Counted from the stretch's first letter, positions 1-8,458 are shown. The stretch is 59,500 nucleotides of DNA from an uncultured Lachnospiraceae bacterium (GCA_947086895.1 CAMUAR010000016.1:1-59500), one strand, 5' to 3'. Made by a program: numbers and translations. Notes: a model not told the origin generated them from the letters alone.

Positions 1-48
1 TGTCTGCGGTTGTAAAAACACGGCAACGAAAAATCTCTCTATAAGAGC

Positions 49-474
49 GTGGGATACCCTGCACAGTATGATAAAACAGTGGTAAAGGATGTCCAAGAAT
101 TAATTCCAGTCATAAATAAAAGATGCGATCAATTTATAATTGAAAACAATTCTTTGATAAAGTCGATTAATAATGCGCAAAATTTGGCAAACAGCAAGAA
201 TAGTACTATTAAAAGAAAGAGTATTTTAAGTTCGTTAGCAGTCGGTACACTTGGGGTTGGTTCTTATCTTGGAATAGGAGCAATACTTGCGATGGGAACA
301 TTATGGCCGTTAAGTGTGGTGGCAGTGTTAGTACCTGTAAGCATAGCTTTTATTGATGTTCGCGCAGATGATTACAGTTATCTGGTATCCAATCTAGGGG
401 AGGAAAGAACGGAGTTCCTCTTAAAAAAGTATCAGAATATTGATAAAAATTGTTTTCAGCTGTATAATCAATAA
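49..474 (+). CDS. Small two-TM membrane protein, unknown function, possibly 5'-truncated
   Basis: I do not recognise this family. The 141 residues show a polar, partly helical N-terminal half (about 1-60), a hydrophobic stretch of two likely membrane segments (about 63-102), and a short charged C-terminal tail. The only in-frame start is GTG at 49, which has no convincing ribosome binding site. The frame is open back to a stop at 13-15. In another frame, bases 2-82 encode a Cys-Gly-Cys followed by Lys-Asn-Thr, resembling the end of a zinc ribbon, so the gene may be a frameshifted or truncated remainder of a longer protein that begins before the window. The next gene follows after about 60 bases on the same strand. 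Coding status is likely from length and composition; the function is unknown. Confidence 0.5.
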   Translation: MGYPAQYDKTVVKDVQELIPVINKRCDQFIIENNSLIKSINNAQNLANSKNSTIKRKSILSSLAVGTLGVGSYLGIGAILAMGTLWPLSVVAVLVPVSIAFIDVRADDYSYLVSNLGEERTEFLLKKYQNIDKNCFQLYNQ

Positions 475-534
475 TAGTGTATCAACAGTTATTTTCCAGT
501 ATTTTATGCTTTTGTAGGACAGGAGAAATTTGTG

Positions 535-1311
535 ATGGTGGAATTTTATCAGGGAACTTCCGATACTGTTATGCAACGGCTGTGCAGAACAATCTTTGAG
601 TTTGATAAGTCTTGGTTTGAAAAATGTGTGCCTGTAGCAGAGGAACAAATCCGGCAGCTAGAGAATATTTGTCAGCAGTATGGCTATAAGCTGCCAAAGG
701 TATATCTTGATTATCTGAGAATGATGGGCGAAAATGACGGTGGGCTGCTGGAAAGAGAATGGGATGGAGAACCAAATATTCGTGGTATTCTGGAATTATT
801 TAATGACGAAGATTTTGATGCGAGAGAAGATCTGCAAAAAGGTCTGCTTTTGTTTTCTTATCACTGGATGGATGCGAATTATTATTTGAGAGTGAAAGAA
901 GGGGAGGATAACCCTGTTGTTGTAAGAAGAGAAAATGAATATTTTGCAGGAAGTTTTGAAAAGTATTTATTTGAGAAAGCGTTTCGAATTTATAAGGATA
1001 AATTTCAATATAAGTCTTCTGTTGGGACGTCCATAAATTCTTTTGATGCGGTCTTGAAAAAATATTCCAGACCATGTTCGATTCATGGAGGAACCGTCGA
1101 AGAAAGGATGAACTTCGTTCGATGGCTTACAGAGCCTTTTTCTATAAAAGAAACCTGGTTTGGTGATGATTTTCATTATTTTAGTTATGACAAGTGGTAT
1201 GCACTCGAAATAAATACTAGTCATAGTTTTTGGCTGACGTTTTCATGCAATGATCCAGTACTGAAAGAAAAGGCAGATTCTGAATTAGAAAAAATATTTG
1301 GCGAATTATAA
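535..1311 (+). CDS. SUKH (SMI1/KNR4) superfamily protein, probable immunity-type protein
   Basis: Residues about 30-125 show the SMI1/KNR4 pattern: an amphipathic helix starting AEEQIRQLE, then the LPKVYLDYLRMMGENDGG segment that introduces the first strand of this fold. In bacteria the SUKH superfamily is known mainly as immunity proteins that neutralise nuclease or other polymorphic toxins, though some members have other roles. The C-terminal part (about 130-258) is rich in aromatic and acidic residues and I cannot assign it. ATG 535 is preferred over GTG 532 because AGGAG lies 9 bases upstream. No toxin gene is visible next to it within the window, so a role as an orphan immunity protein is inference. 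The product is probably cytoplasmic, with no signal peptide or membrane helix. Confidence 0.72.
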   Translation: MVEFYQGTSDTVMQRLCRTIFEFDKSWFEKCVPVAEEQIRQLENICQQYGYKLPKVYLDYLRMMGENDGGLLEREWDGEPNIRGILELFNDEDFDAREDLQKGLLLFSYHWMDANYYLRVKEGEDNPVVVRRENEYFAGSFEKYLFEKAFRIYKDKFQYKSSVGTSINSFDAVLKKYSRPCSIHGGTVEERMNFVRWLTEPFSIKETWFGDDFHYFSYDKWYALEINTSHSFWLTFSCNDPVLKEKADSELEKIFGEL

Positions 1312-1412
1312 TTTAAGATCTTTAAGTCAAAGATTTTGAGCTGTATTTTTGTGGTATTGGAAGATTGATTGTTATACGGAATTGAGCGGGAAACATGGTC
1401 TTTAGAATATAA

Positions 1413-1565
1413 GGTTTTCCAGTTCGTCTTTGCATTGCCAACGCAGAAGAGGGCGGCAATCTTGCACAGGCGGAAAAGCTGCGCCAGGAAATAACAGAAG
1501 AACTGGAAAATCCTGAGGAGAAAATAAAGGAATGCAGTGATCGGCAGATGATTCGGCTGCCGTGA
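1413..1565 (+). pseudogene. Possible 3' coding remnant
   Basis: An open frame of 50 codons without a start has the look of a real protein end: a Glu/Lys-rich amphipathic helix (AQAEKLRQEITEELENP) and a terminal IKECSDRQMIRLP before TGA at 1563. Base composition is richer in G and C than the flanking intergenic DNA. It has no start codon or ribosome binding site and is bounded upstream by a stop at 1410-1412. I read it as the decayed 3' end of a lost gene in this accessory region. It is also possible that it is chance open sequence. Confidence 0.3.
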
Positions 1566-1570
1566 CAGAC

Positions 1571-2581
1571 TTATATTGTTTCAATCCATGGATCGACTTT
1601 TTCAAAATACAAAAATAATTCTGCTGGAATTTTTGTTGTATCAGGGGAAACAGGAGTGTGTATCACGCAGCCTTTTAGTGGAAGATTGTGAGCTCCTGTT
1701 TTTTTGTCGGGTTTTAACCGCATCCGAAAAAAAGAAGAACTTCCGCTATGTGTTTCTGGACGGGATGCTAAAAATTGTTTGGAATAAAAGGAAAGCGTCA
1801 GATCCTTGCTGCATTCATACTCGATTCCAATATAGCACATTCCTTTTGGACAGGTTTGCTTAAGTGTGTTATAACTGCACTTTTTTGCCTGTTCTAATTG
1901 TTCAGGCGAAAATTTTTCTATAAGTTTAGGATCATTGAATTTTTCTTCCGTATTTTCCCATACATCAATCAGAGTGATCTTATTGATATAACACCAGACT
2001 TTATCATTACAACAGTCAAAAAAATAAAAAGAGCTGCTTTTTCCAATGTTCAGCGTAATCGTTTTTTCAACGGTATGCCGGATAAAATTTGGTTCGTGCG
2101 TTATCGTTATAGGCATACCAAAAGTGTAGGCAGGCAGTTTTTTTATATTGGTTGTATTTAATTGTAATGTCAGTAAAAGCAAGTTGTCCCAATCCGTATT
2201 TTTCAGCCAGTCAGGAACTGTCCAGCCAGCACGGAGCATATCAAAAAATAATTGTATTGTTCCATAATCATCAGGATTTAAAGGTCCTCCGATACTGCTT
2301 TGTGTTTTAAAATGCTCGTTTGCAATAGAAAAGTCGCTGCAATGCAAATAGCGATATTCCTGTTCTTCTTGTTCTTTTAATATTCTTCTTTGATTATAGA
2401 CGCCTTTTTTGTTTTTGCTTTCGGGTTTTGTATATGGTTCAATAATATATAGTTCTGCTGCTTTGTTGGTTAAAGTCATACCGATAATATGATACTTTTT
2501 ATTGTTCTGTTCTATTGTTTTTCCAATAACAAGAAGATCAAGCCATTTTTTATGAAATTCTTCGAAAGATGAAAAGTTCAT
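1571..2581 (-). CDS. Conserved-looking hypothetical protein, 336 aa, unknown function
   Basis: This is a full-length frame with good coding character, starting at ATG 2581 behind a GAGGG motif. I do not recognise a domain. Visible features are a Trp/Leu-rich central block (about 115-140), a cluster of paired cysteines in the C-terminal half (FFDCCND, a lone Cys in KKCSYN, then CPKGMCYIGIEYEC) that could bind a metal or form structural pairs, and no signal peptide or membrane helix. It lies antisense to the SUKH gene's direction in an accessory-type neighbourhood. The position would fit a toxin, immunity or phage-defence role, but nothing in the sequence proves this. Transcription is divergent from the two-component system to its right, with a 397-base gap. 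Confidence 0.6.
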   Translation of the reverse strand: MNFSSFEEFHKKWLDLLVIGKTIEQNNKKYHIIGMTLTNKAAELYIIEPYTKPESKNKKGVYNQRRILKEQEEQEYRYLHCSDFSIANEHFKTQSSIGGPLNPDDYGTIQLFFDMLRAGWTVPDWLKNTDWDNLLLLTLQLNTTNIKKLPAYTFGMPITITHEPNFIRHTVEKTITLNIGKSSSFYFFDCCNDKVWCYINKITLIDVWENTEEKFNDPKLIEKFSPEQLEQAKKCSYNTLKQTCPKGMCYIGIEYECSKDLTLSFYSKQFLASRPETHSGSSSFFRMRLKPDKKTGAHNLPLKGCVIHTPVSPDTTKIPAELFLYFEKVDPWIETI

Positions 2582-2625
2582 AGTTCCCTCGCATTCCTAT
2601 AAATTCTATATTATAATTAAAAAAA

Positions 2626-2732
2626 CTAGAATGTGTTTGAAAATTCCATGTCGTTGATCAATATGCCGAAAAGTACAAGGAATGATAAAATTTGTAAATT
2701 TGTGCAATATTTCATTTCAAAACACACTCTAG
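2626..2732. mobile_element. MITE-like element, about 107 bp, with terminal inverted repeats
   Basis: The left end CTAGAATGTGTTTGAAAA (from 2626) and the right end, read on the minus strand from 2732 as CTAGAGTGTGTTTTGAAAT, are imperfect terminal inverted repeats of about 18 bases. The interior has no coding capacity. The right half (about 45 bases, read on the minus strand from 2732) is closely repeated at 29925-29968 on the plus strand, so this is a dispersed family. Size, inverted ends and absence of an ORF fit a miniature inverted-repeat transposable element mobilised in trans. A clear target-site duplication was not identified. It occupies the divergent intergenic region between the gene ending at 1571 and the response regulator at 2979. 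Confidence 0.65.
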
Positions 2733-2856
2733 CAAACAGGTTTTCTTTAAAAAGATTGGAATAAAATAATTATAGCATGGATTGAAAATGAATTCTATAA
2801 AAAATTGCAGAGTTTAACAAGGTTTTTATATCTGGAAGAAAAAGGGATTTTGTGTA

Positions 2857-2885
2857 TTTACATAATTTATATAGTAATATATAAT
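2857..2885 (+). promoter_or_regulatory. Sigma-A-type promoter for the first two-component/ABC cluster
   Basis: TTTACA at 2857-2862 and TATAAT at 2880-2885 are separated by 17 bases, about 95 bases upstream of the response-regulator start. The surrounding DNA is strongly A+T rich. This is the best promoter match in the 2582-2978 gap. The rest of that gap holds the MITE-like element at 2626-2732. Confidence 0.6.
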
Positions 2886-2978
2886 AGAGTAATCGGAAAA
2901 TTATTTTTTAAATTATATTATGCTGATAATAAAGATAAATAAATATCTTACAAAAACAATCAGCAGCGGGAGCAACCT

Positions 2979-3647
2979 ATGAATTACGATTGTTTGATGA
3001 TCGATGATGAAAAGCTGCTTGCGGACAGCACAGCGGAGTATTTTAATTTGTTTGATGTTAAAACGGCAACAGTATACAGTGTTTTGGAATGCCAAACGTT
3101 TTTTGAGGAACATACAGCCCAGCTGTTGCTGCTGGATATCAATCTTGGCGACGGCAGCGGTTTTGAATTATGTAAAGAACTTCGAAAGAAAACAGAAATC
3201 CCTATTTTATTTCTTTCAGCAAGGACAAGCGATGATGATAAAATTATTGCGTTAAATATCGGCGGGGACGATTATATTCAAAAACCATACTCGCTCAGCG
3301 TTCTGTTAGCAAAAGTAAAAGTGGTGTTAAAGCGTTATGGGCAGAGTGTGAGTGCAGAATATTCTGACGGCAGACTGACGGTTGATTTTTTTGCAAAACA
3401 GGTTTTTGTCAATAAAAATCCTGTTAAGCTGACAATGCTTGAATTTAAATTGCTTTCTTATTTGATTCAAAATAAAAACAGGGTAATTTCAAAACAGGAA
3501 TTGTTTGAAAAGGTCTGGGAAAATAAATTTACCGGAGACGGAACGCTGAATGTGCATATACGTAAAATAAGAGAAGCGATCGAGAAAGAGCCGGGCAATC
3601 CTGAATATATTGTCACGGTCTGGGGGGACGGTTACAAGTTTCGATAA
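2979..3647 (+). CDS. OmpR/PhoB-family response regulator
   Basis: The product is a 222-aa two-domain regulator. The receiver domain (about 1-115) has the acidic pair in MIDDE, the phospho-accepting Asp in LLLLDINLGDGSGF, the conserved Thr/Ser position in LFLSART and the Lys in YIQKPYS. A winged-helix Trans_Reg_C domain follows (about 125-222), ending VWGDGYKFR, the usual C-terminus of this family. ATG 2979 follows a GGGAGCAACCT ribosome-binding region. The histidine kinase gene follows 148 bases later, then an ABC ATPase and permease, so it very probably controls that transporter. Likely targets are the phased direct repeats at 5139-5176. Confidence 0.93.
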   Translation: MNYDCLMIDDEKLLADSTAEYFNLFDVKTATVYSVLECQTFFEEHTAQLLLLDINLGDGSGFELCKELRKKTEIPILFLSARTSDDDKIIALNIGGDDYIQKPYSLSVLLAKVKVVLKRYGQSVSAEYSDGRLTVDFFAKQVFVNKNPVKLTMLEFKLLSYLIQNKNRVISKQELFEKVWENKFTGDGTLNVHIRKIREAIEKEPGNPEYIVTVWGDGYKFR

Positions 3648-3795
3648 GAATTTTTATTTTATGTATTGTTGCTGTACTGTGATTTCTTAAAAACTTGTAA
3701 ACTGCTGTAATATAAAGTTTGATGAAAGCAAATATTTTTTGAAAAAATTCTATAAAAAATATCTGAAAAGCGAGGTTTTCGATCCATAAAATTTT

Positions 3796-5091
3796 ATGAA
3801 AAACAGACGTTTTATAATTTGTTTTGTGTTTTTTTTTATAATAGAAATTATAGTTGTTCTTATATTTTTTATCAGAGATAACAATAATTTTCAGGATGCG
3901 GTCGCGGTAAATGAAGTTGTGCAGTCTGTACAGAGGGATTGGAAAACGATGGAAGAACACAAAAATCAGACAGGTCTTGATTATGTTGTGCTTGATAAAC
4001 ATGGGAAAGTTATATTTAAAACAAAAGAGGGGTTAAGTGAAAATCAAAATACAGCGATTATTCATAGAGATACGATTCTTGATGTTTTGGCAAATGCGGA
4101 TTTTGTGGAAGGAAAAATTATTATATACAATAATAGCGACCAAATCTTGCAGCGACAGAAGCAGAAAACGGCATTTGGCTTGGCTGTTATTTTGCTGGTG
4201 CAATGCAGTGTTTGTATTGGATATTTTATCTATTTAAATAATGCGGTGATCCGACCGTTCTGTAAATTAAAAGGTTTTGCCGAGCGCATTGCAGGCGGTA
4301 ATCTTGATATTCCGCTAAAGATGGATCGGCGGAATCTTTTTGGCGCGTTTACGGAAAGTTTTGATCTTATGCGCGCGGAGCTAAAAAAAGCAAGAAGAGC
4401 CGAGGCGGAGGCAAATACAAGCAAAAAAGAGCTTGTCGCAAAACTTTCCCATGATATCAAAACACCTGTTGCAAGTATTAAAGCAGCTTCTGAGGTGGGA
4501 GCAGCGCTTGCACAAAACGAGAAAACAAAGGACAATTATATGCAGATTATCCGCAAAGCAGATCAGATCAATACATTGATAACAAATCTATTTACCGCGA
4601 CGTTAGAAGAGTTAAAGCAGCTTTCTGTAACGCCTGTGGATATAAAAAGCAGAGAATTAAAGCAGATTCTTGAAAATTCGGATTATCTGCACCGCGCGGC
4701 GATTCCTGAGATTTTTGATTGCCTTTTGTATGCGGATAAGCTTCGTTTACAGCAGGTATTTGATAATATTTTTAACAATTCCTACAAGTATGCAAATACA
4801 GAGATCAAAGTAAGTATATACAAGGACGACGGGTATTTGATTGTTGCTGTTGAAGATTACGGCGGCGGTGTCCATACGGAAGAACTGCCGTTGTTAAAAG
4901 AGAAATTTAAGCGCGGCAGCAATGCAAAAGATAAGGATGGCGCAGGGCTTGGACTGTATATTTCCGATTATTTTATAAAGGAAATGCAGGGGAAACTTGT
5001 TGTGGAAAATGGCGGGAATGGATTAAAAGTCATTGTGATGATTTCTTTTAGCGGCAGAGTGATGAATCAAATTGAAAATTGCGGGAACTAG
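3796..5091 (+). CDS. Membrane-bound sensor histidine kinase
   Basis: The product has 431 aa. TM1 is about residues 7-27 and TM2 about 122-145, enclosing an extracytoplasmic sensor loop of roughly 95 residues. A HAMP-like linker (about 148-200) follows, then the HisKA dimerisation box with the phospho-accepting His in KLSHDIKTPVASI, then HATPase_c with the N box (FDNIFNNSYKY), the G1-type box (VEDYGGGV) and G2 (GAGLGLYIS). It would sense an envelope signal and phosphorylate the regulator encoded just upstream. The 148-base gap between them is long for an operon and A+T rich but shows no obvious terminator. It belongs functionally with the ABC genes at 5325-8458. Confidence 0.92.
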   Translation: MKNRRFIICFVFFFIIEIIVVLIFFIRDNNNFQDAVAVNEVVQSVQRDWKTMEEHKNQTGLDYVVLDKHGKVIFKTKEGLSENQNTAIIHRDTILDVLANADFVEGKIIIYNNSDQILQRQKQKTAFGLAVILLVQCSVCIGYFIYLNNAVIRPFCKLKGFAERIAGGNLDIPLKMDRRNLFGAFTESFDLMRAELKKARRAEAEANTSKKELVAKLSHDIKTPVASIKAASEVGAALAQNEKTKDNYMQIIRKADQINTLITNLFTATLEELKQLSVTPVDIKSRELKQILENSDYLHRAAIPEIFDCLLYADKLRLQQVFDNIFNNSYKYANTEIKVSIYKDDGYLIVAVEDYGGGVHTEELPLLKEKFKRGSNAKDKDGAGLGLYISDYFIKEMQGKLVVENGGNGLKVIVMISFSGRVMNQIENCGN

Positions 5092-5138
5092 ATTTATTTG
5101 CCTGTACCAAAAAGCAAAATAAAAAAATATTTTTGGCA

Positions 5139-5233
5139 ATTAAGAAAAAATTAAGGATTACCTAAAGACAATTAAGAATTGCAAAAGTAAAATGTAATGT
5201 GAAAGGCGATATAAAACGAACTTTAACATTACA
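5139..5233 (+). promoter_or_regulatory. Phased ATTAAG direct repeats plus TGTAATGT/ACATTACA inverted repeat
   Basis: ATTAAG occurs at 5139, 5150 and 5171, offsets of 11 and 21 bases, that is one and two helical turns. This arrangement is typical of sites for OmpR-family dimers. Downstream, TGTAATGT (5193-5200) and ACATTACA (5226-5233) form a perfect 8-bp inverted repeat bracketing a TATAAA (5210-5215) that could serve as a -10 box. There is no good -35 box, as expected for an activated promoter. Reading this as the promoter of the ABC genes controlled by the upstream response regulator is inference. Confidence 0.45.
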
Positions 5234-5246
5234 AAAATCAGGATTT

Positions 5247-5311
5247 GCTTTGTGTCTGCGCGTTACAAAGCCTGTGGCTTGGCACAAAGCTGTATACGAA
5301 AAGTAACGCAG
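5247..5311 (+). ncRNA. Candidate pseudoknot leader RNA, copy 1
   Basis: Four strands are visible in order: a GCTTTGTG (5247-5254), b CTGCGCGTTAC (5256-5266), a' CACAAAGC (5283-5290), b' GTAACGCAG (5303-5311). The a/a' helix is a perfect 8 bp. The b/b' helix is 9 bp with a 2-base bulge, and the two helices interleave, which is a pseudoknot order. A small hairpin (AAGCC-TGT-GGCTT, 5268-5280) sits between b and a'. The b' strand ends 13 bases before the ABC ATPase start. Related copies lie at 11836-11903 and 57774-57829, with compensatory changes in helix b. Confidence 0.6.
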
Positions 5312-5324
5312 AAATGGAATTTTT

Positions 5325-6083
5325 ATGAAAGAAATACTATTAAAAACAGAGCAATTAAGCAAAACTTTTTCCAGCGGCGGAACGCTTCAGCATGTTTTAA
5401 AAAATATTGATCTAAAGCTTTACCGAGGAGATTTTACTGTTATTATGGGTGCGAGCGGCGCGGGAAAATCCACGCTTTTATATGCGCTTTCTGGAATGGA
5501 CACTCCTTCGCTTGGAACAATTACATTTCAAGATCAGGTAATATCGGATTTAAATTCGGATGAGCTTGCGGTATTTCGGCGCAGATACTGCGGATTTGTA
5601 TTCCAGCAGATTTATTTGCTTGACGGGATGAGCGTGATGGACAATGTGCTTTCTGCGGGACTGCTTGTAAACAAAGACAAACAAGCTGTTGTTGAGCGAA
5701 CAAAAAAATTGTTTGAGGCGGTGGGAATATCCACGGAGACAAGCAGAAAATTTCCAACGCAGATTTCCGGCGGCGAGGCGCAGCGCGTCGGTATTGTCCG
5801 CGCTCTGATCAATTCCCCAGAGATTCTTTTTGCCGATGAGCCGACAGGCGCGCTGAATTCGAAAACAGGGCTGGATGTTCTCGATACCTTGACAAAGTTT
5901 AATGAGCAGGGACAAAGCGTTGTTATGGTAACACATGATATGCGGTCCGCCCGGCGCGGAAATCGCATTTTGTATTTGAAGGACGGAGTTATTTTGGGCG
6001 AGTGTGATCTGGGAAAGTATGTGCGCGGCGATAAAGAAAGACATGAAAAATTGTCAGATTTTCTTTTGAAGATGGGATGGTAA
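5325..6083 (+). CDS. ABC transporter ATP-binding protein, MacB/LolD-like
   Basis: The product has 252 aa with a complete nucleotide-binding domain: Walker A GASGAGKST (about residues 43-51), Q-loop in FVFQQIYLL, signature ISGGEAQR, Walker B EILFADEPTGAL and the switch His in MVTHDM. The DEPTGAL motif is typical of the MacB/LolD/BceA group that works with FtsX-type permeases rather than classical importers. Its stop overlaps the upstream-most possible start of the permease, so the two are translationally close. The start is ATG 5325, directly downstream of the pseudoknot-like leader; the ribosome binding site is weak (ATGGAA), which suggests that translation may be controlled by that structure. 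The likely substrate is a peptide or lipid-related compound in the envelope, by family analogy only. Confidence 0.92.
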   Translation: MKEILLKTEQLSKTFSSGGTLQHVLKNIDLKLYRGDFTVIMGASGAGKSTLLYALSGMDTPSLGTITFQDQVISDLNSDELAVFRRRYCGFVFQQIYLLDGMSVMDNVLSAGLLVNKDKQAVVERTKKLFEAVGISTETSRKFPTQISGGEAQRVGIVRALINSPEILFADEPTGALNSKTGLDVLDTLTKFNEQGQSVVMVTHDMRSARRGNRILYLKDGVILGECDLGKYVRGDKERHEKLSDFLLKMGW

Positions 6084-6115
6084 AATTTAATGCTATGTCC
6101 AGATGGGGGATTCGT

Positions 6116-8458
6116 ATGGAAAAAAGTTTTCTTCTTGCCAAGGCAAATTTAAGAAAGACAAAAGGACAGACCACAGCGATGATTATATTGATCTTGCTTG
6201 CGGCGTCAATGCTTAATTTGTGGCTTATGCTGTCGATGGATTACAAGCAGAATTTTGACCGTTATCACAAAAAATTAAACGCACAGCATGTTACGCTTGT
6301 AATTGACAGAAATAATCAAAAAATGCGGGAATTTTTGATACAGACAATGGAAAGTGATAAAAACATTACAGAATTTTCATTGGATGATGCGATGTATACG
6401 GTAGGATTATTTACGTATAACGGCGGTGAAGTGAATTCAGGTCTTGTCTTTTTGGAAAAGCAAGCTGCCATTTCGCGCTCTATTGGAAAAGTTGAACTTA
6501 TAGAGGACAGTGAAATAGAGAGCGGAATTTATATGCCCATGTTGTATAAATCAGAGGATATTGCGGTTGGAAAAACAGTGACAATCTTCATTGGAAGCAA
6601 CAAAATAAGCTACACGGTATGCGGATTTTTTAACAGCATTATGGCGGGGTCTCACAATTGCAGTATGTGTGAGCTTATTTTGACAAAAGATAAATATGAT
6701 GAGCTGAAAAAAATGGGATATATGCCGGAATCCATTGTGTGTTCCGTTCGTTTGCAGGAGAAAACAGAGAGTGCGGATTATGAGACAGTATTGAAAAATG
6801 CAGTGTCCACAAAAGATCCTGCTGCAAAAATAACAAGCAATTCTTATATGCTTGTTTCTCAAAGCCGCTATATATCACAGAAGATTTGTTCTGGTATTAT
6901 AAGTGTGATGGCTTTTTTAATTCTTCTGATCGCGCTTGTTGTTATTGTGTCGAATATTGTAAATTACATTCAAGAAGATATGAAAAATCTCGGCGCGCTC
7001 AAAGCGGTAGGCTACACAAGCCGCCAGCTGATCGGTTTCCTTTTTACGCAATTTTGGGGAATTTCGCTAATCGCTGCCATAGCAGGCACAGGTATCTCAT
7101 ACGGTTTATTTCCATTTGTCAATATAATGATGATTTCCCAGACAGGTATTCCGTATAAAACTCATTTTTTGCTGCGGCCGCTGTTGATTACTGTTTTGAT
7201 TTTAGAGGGAACCATTACAGCTGCGGTATGGCTGTCGGCGCGCCGAATCAAAAGAATAAATCCGATTGTGGCGCTTCGCCAGGGTATTCCAACACATAAT
7301 TTTAAGTATAATCATATTCCTTTGGAGAAAACAAAAATTTCACTTGGGTTATCACTTGCTTTTAAAACAGCATTTTCCGATATAAAATATAATATCACAG
7401 TCTGTATTACAATGCTTGTACTCTCGCTTGTCGTTGTATTTTCGGGACTGATGACAGAGAATGTGATTGCGGATATAACGCCCTTTCTTGATCTTGTCGT
7501 AGGGGAAATCGCAGATAGCTGCATCAATATCAATGCGGAGACAGAAAGCAGGTTTCTGCGTGAAATGGAAGCGGATGAACAAGTAGAAAAAATCTATCTT
7601 TATAATTCGCTTGCAGTAAGTCATATTGGGGGATTGGAACTTTGGGCGACAATCTGCGATGATTTTGCAAAAGTAAATAATCAAAATACTGTGTTTCAGG
7701 GAAGGTTTCCAAAATTTGACAATGAAATTGCAATTGCCGCAAAGTATGCAAAAGAAGAAAATTTAAAAATCGGGGATGAAATAACAATAATGGCAGGGGG
7801 AAAAAAAGCAGAGTATATTATATCAGGATTTACGCAGATCAGCAATAACCTCGGCAAAGACTGCCTGCTTACAAGAGAAGGTTATGAACGGCTGGGAGAA
7901 ATGCAGAGTATAAGTTATTATTTGAATTTGACGGACGGCAGCAGTATTGATGATTTTCATTTAAAGATAAAAGAGCGGTTTAAAGATCAAGTAAATATGA
8001 TGGTAAATATAAAATTGACCATTGAGGGGTCTGCTTCGGTCTATGTTTCGCTTGTGACAATGATTGTGATTTTAGTTCTTGTATTAAGTGCGGTTATTAT
8101 TACATTTGTATTGTATCTTTTGGTGCGAACAATGCTGAATAAGAAAAAGCGGGACTATGGAATTATGAAAGCGTTAGGGTTTACTACGGTTCAGCTGATT
8201 TTGCAGACAGCAGTCAGTTTTATGCCTGCGGTTATAATTTCAACAACCGTGGGGCTGATTGTCAATTCGTGGGTTATAAATCCTTTCATAGCAGTATTTT
8301 TAAGCGGGATTGGAATTGTAAAGTGTACTTTTGGTATTCCGGCAGATTTTATTGTGCTTTCAGGAATCGGACTTATTTTCTTTGCTTTTGCTGTTGTGTG
8401 CCTGCTCTCATTAAAGATTAAGAAAATTGCTCCAAAGGCGCTGCTTGCCGGAGATTGA
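6116..8458 (+). CDS. FtsX-like ABC transporter permease, 780 aa
   Basis: The permease begins with one TM helix (about 20-40), then a large extracytoplasmic region, a three-helix FtsX domain around residues 255-380, a second extracytoplasmic domain, and a second FtsX block near the C-terminus (about 650-775). This two-block layout is typical of MacB-like exporters and mechanotransmission permeases. ATG 6116 is chosen over ATG 6077 because GGGGA lies 7 bases upstream and the protein then begins MEKSFLLAKANLRKTKGQ, the usual N-terminus of this family. It pairs with the ATPase at 5325 and is presumably controlled by the kinase/regulator at 2979-5091. A role in resistance to, or export of, an antimicrobial peptide is plausible but unproven. 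Confidence 0.9.
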   Translation: MEKSFLLAKANLRKTKGQTTAMIILILLAASMLNLWLMLSMDYKQNFDRYHKKLNAQHVTLVIDRNNQKMREFLIQTMESDKNITEFSLDDAMYTVGLFTYNGGEVNSGLVFLEKQAAISRSIGKVELIEDSEIESGIYMPMLYKSEDIAVGKTVTIFIGSNKISYTVCGFFNSIMAGSHNCSMCELILTKDKYDELKKMGYMPESIVCSVRLQEKTESADYETVLKNAVSTKDPAAKITSNSYMLVSQSRYISQKICSGIISVMAFLILLIALVVIVSNIVNYIQEDMKNLGALKAVGYTSRQLIGFLFTQFWGISLIAAIAGTGISYGLFPFVNIMMISQTGIPYKTHFLLRPLLITVLILEGTITAAVWLSARRIKRINPIVALRQGIPTHNFKYNHIPLEKTKISLGLSLAFKTAFSDIKYNITVCITMLVLSLVVVFSGLMTENVIADITPFLDLVVGEIADSCININAETESRFLREMEADEQVEKIYLYNSLAVSHIGGLELWATICDDFAKVNNQNTVFQGRFPKFDNEIAIAAKYAKEENLKIGDEITIMAGGKKAEYIISGFTQISNNLGKDCLLTREGYERLGEMQSISYYLNLTDGSSIDDFHLKIKERFKDQVNMMVNIKLTIEGSASVYVSLVTMIVILVLVLSAVIITFVLYLLVRTMLNKKKRDYGIMKALGFTTVQLILQTAVSFMPAVIISTTVGLIVNSWVINPFIAVFLSGIGIVKCTFGIPADFIVLSGIGLIFFAFAVVCLLSLKIKKIAPKALLAGD

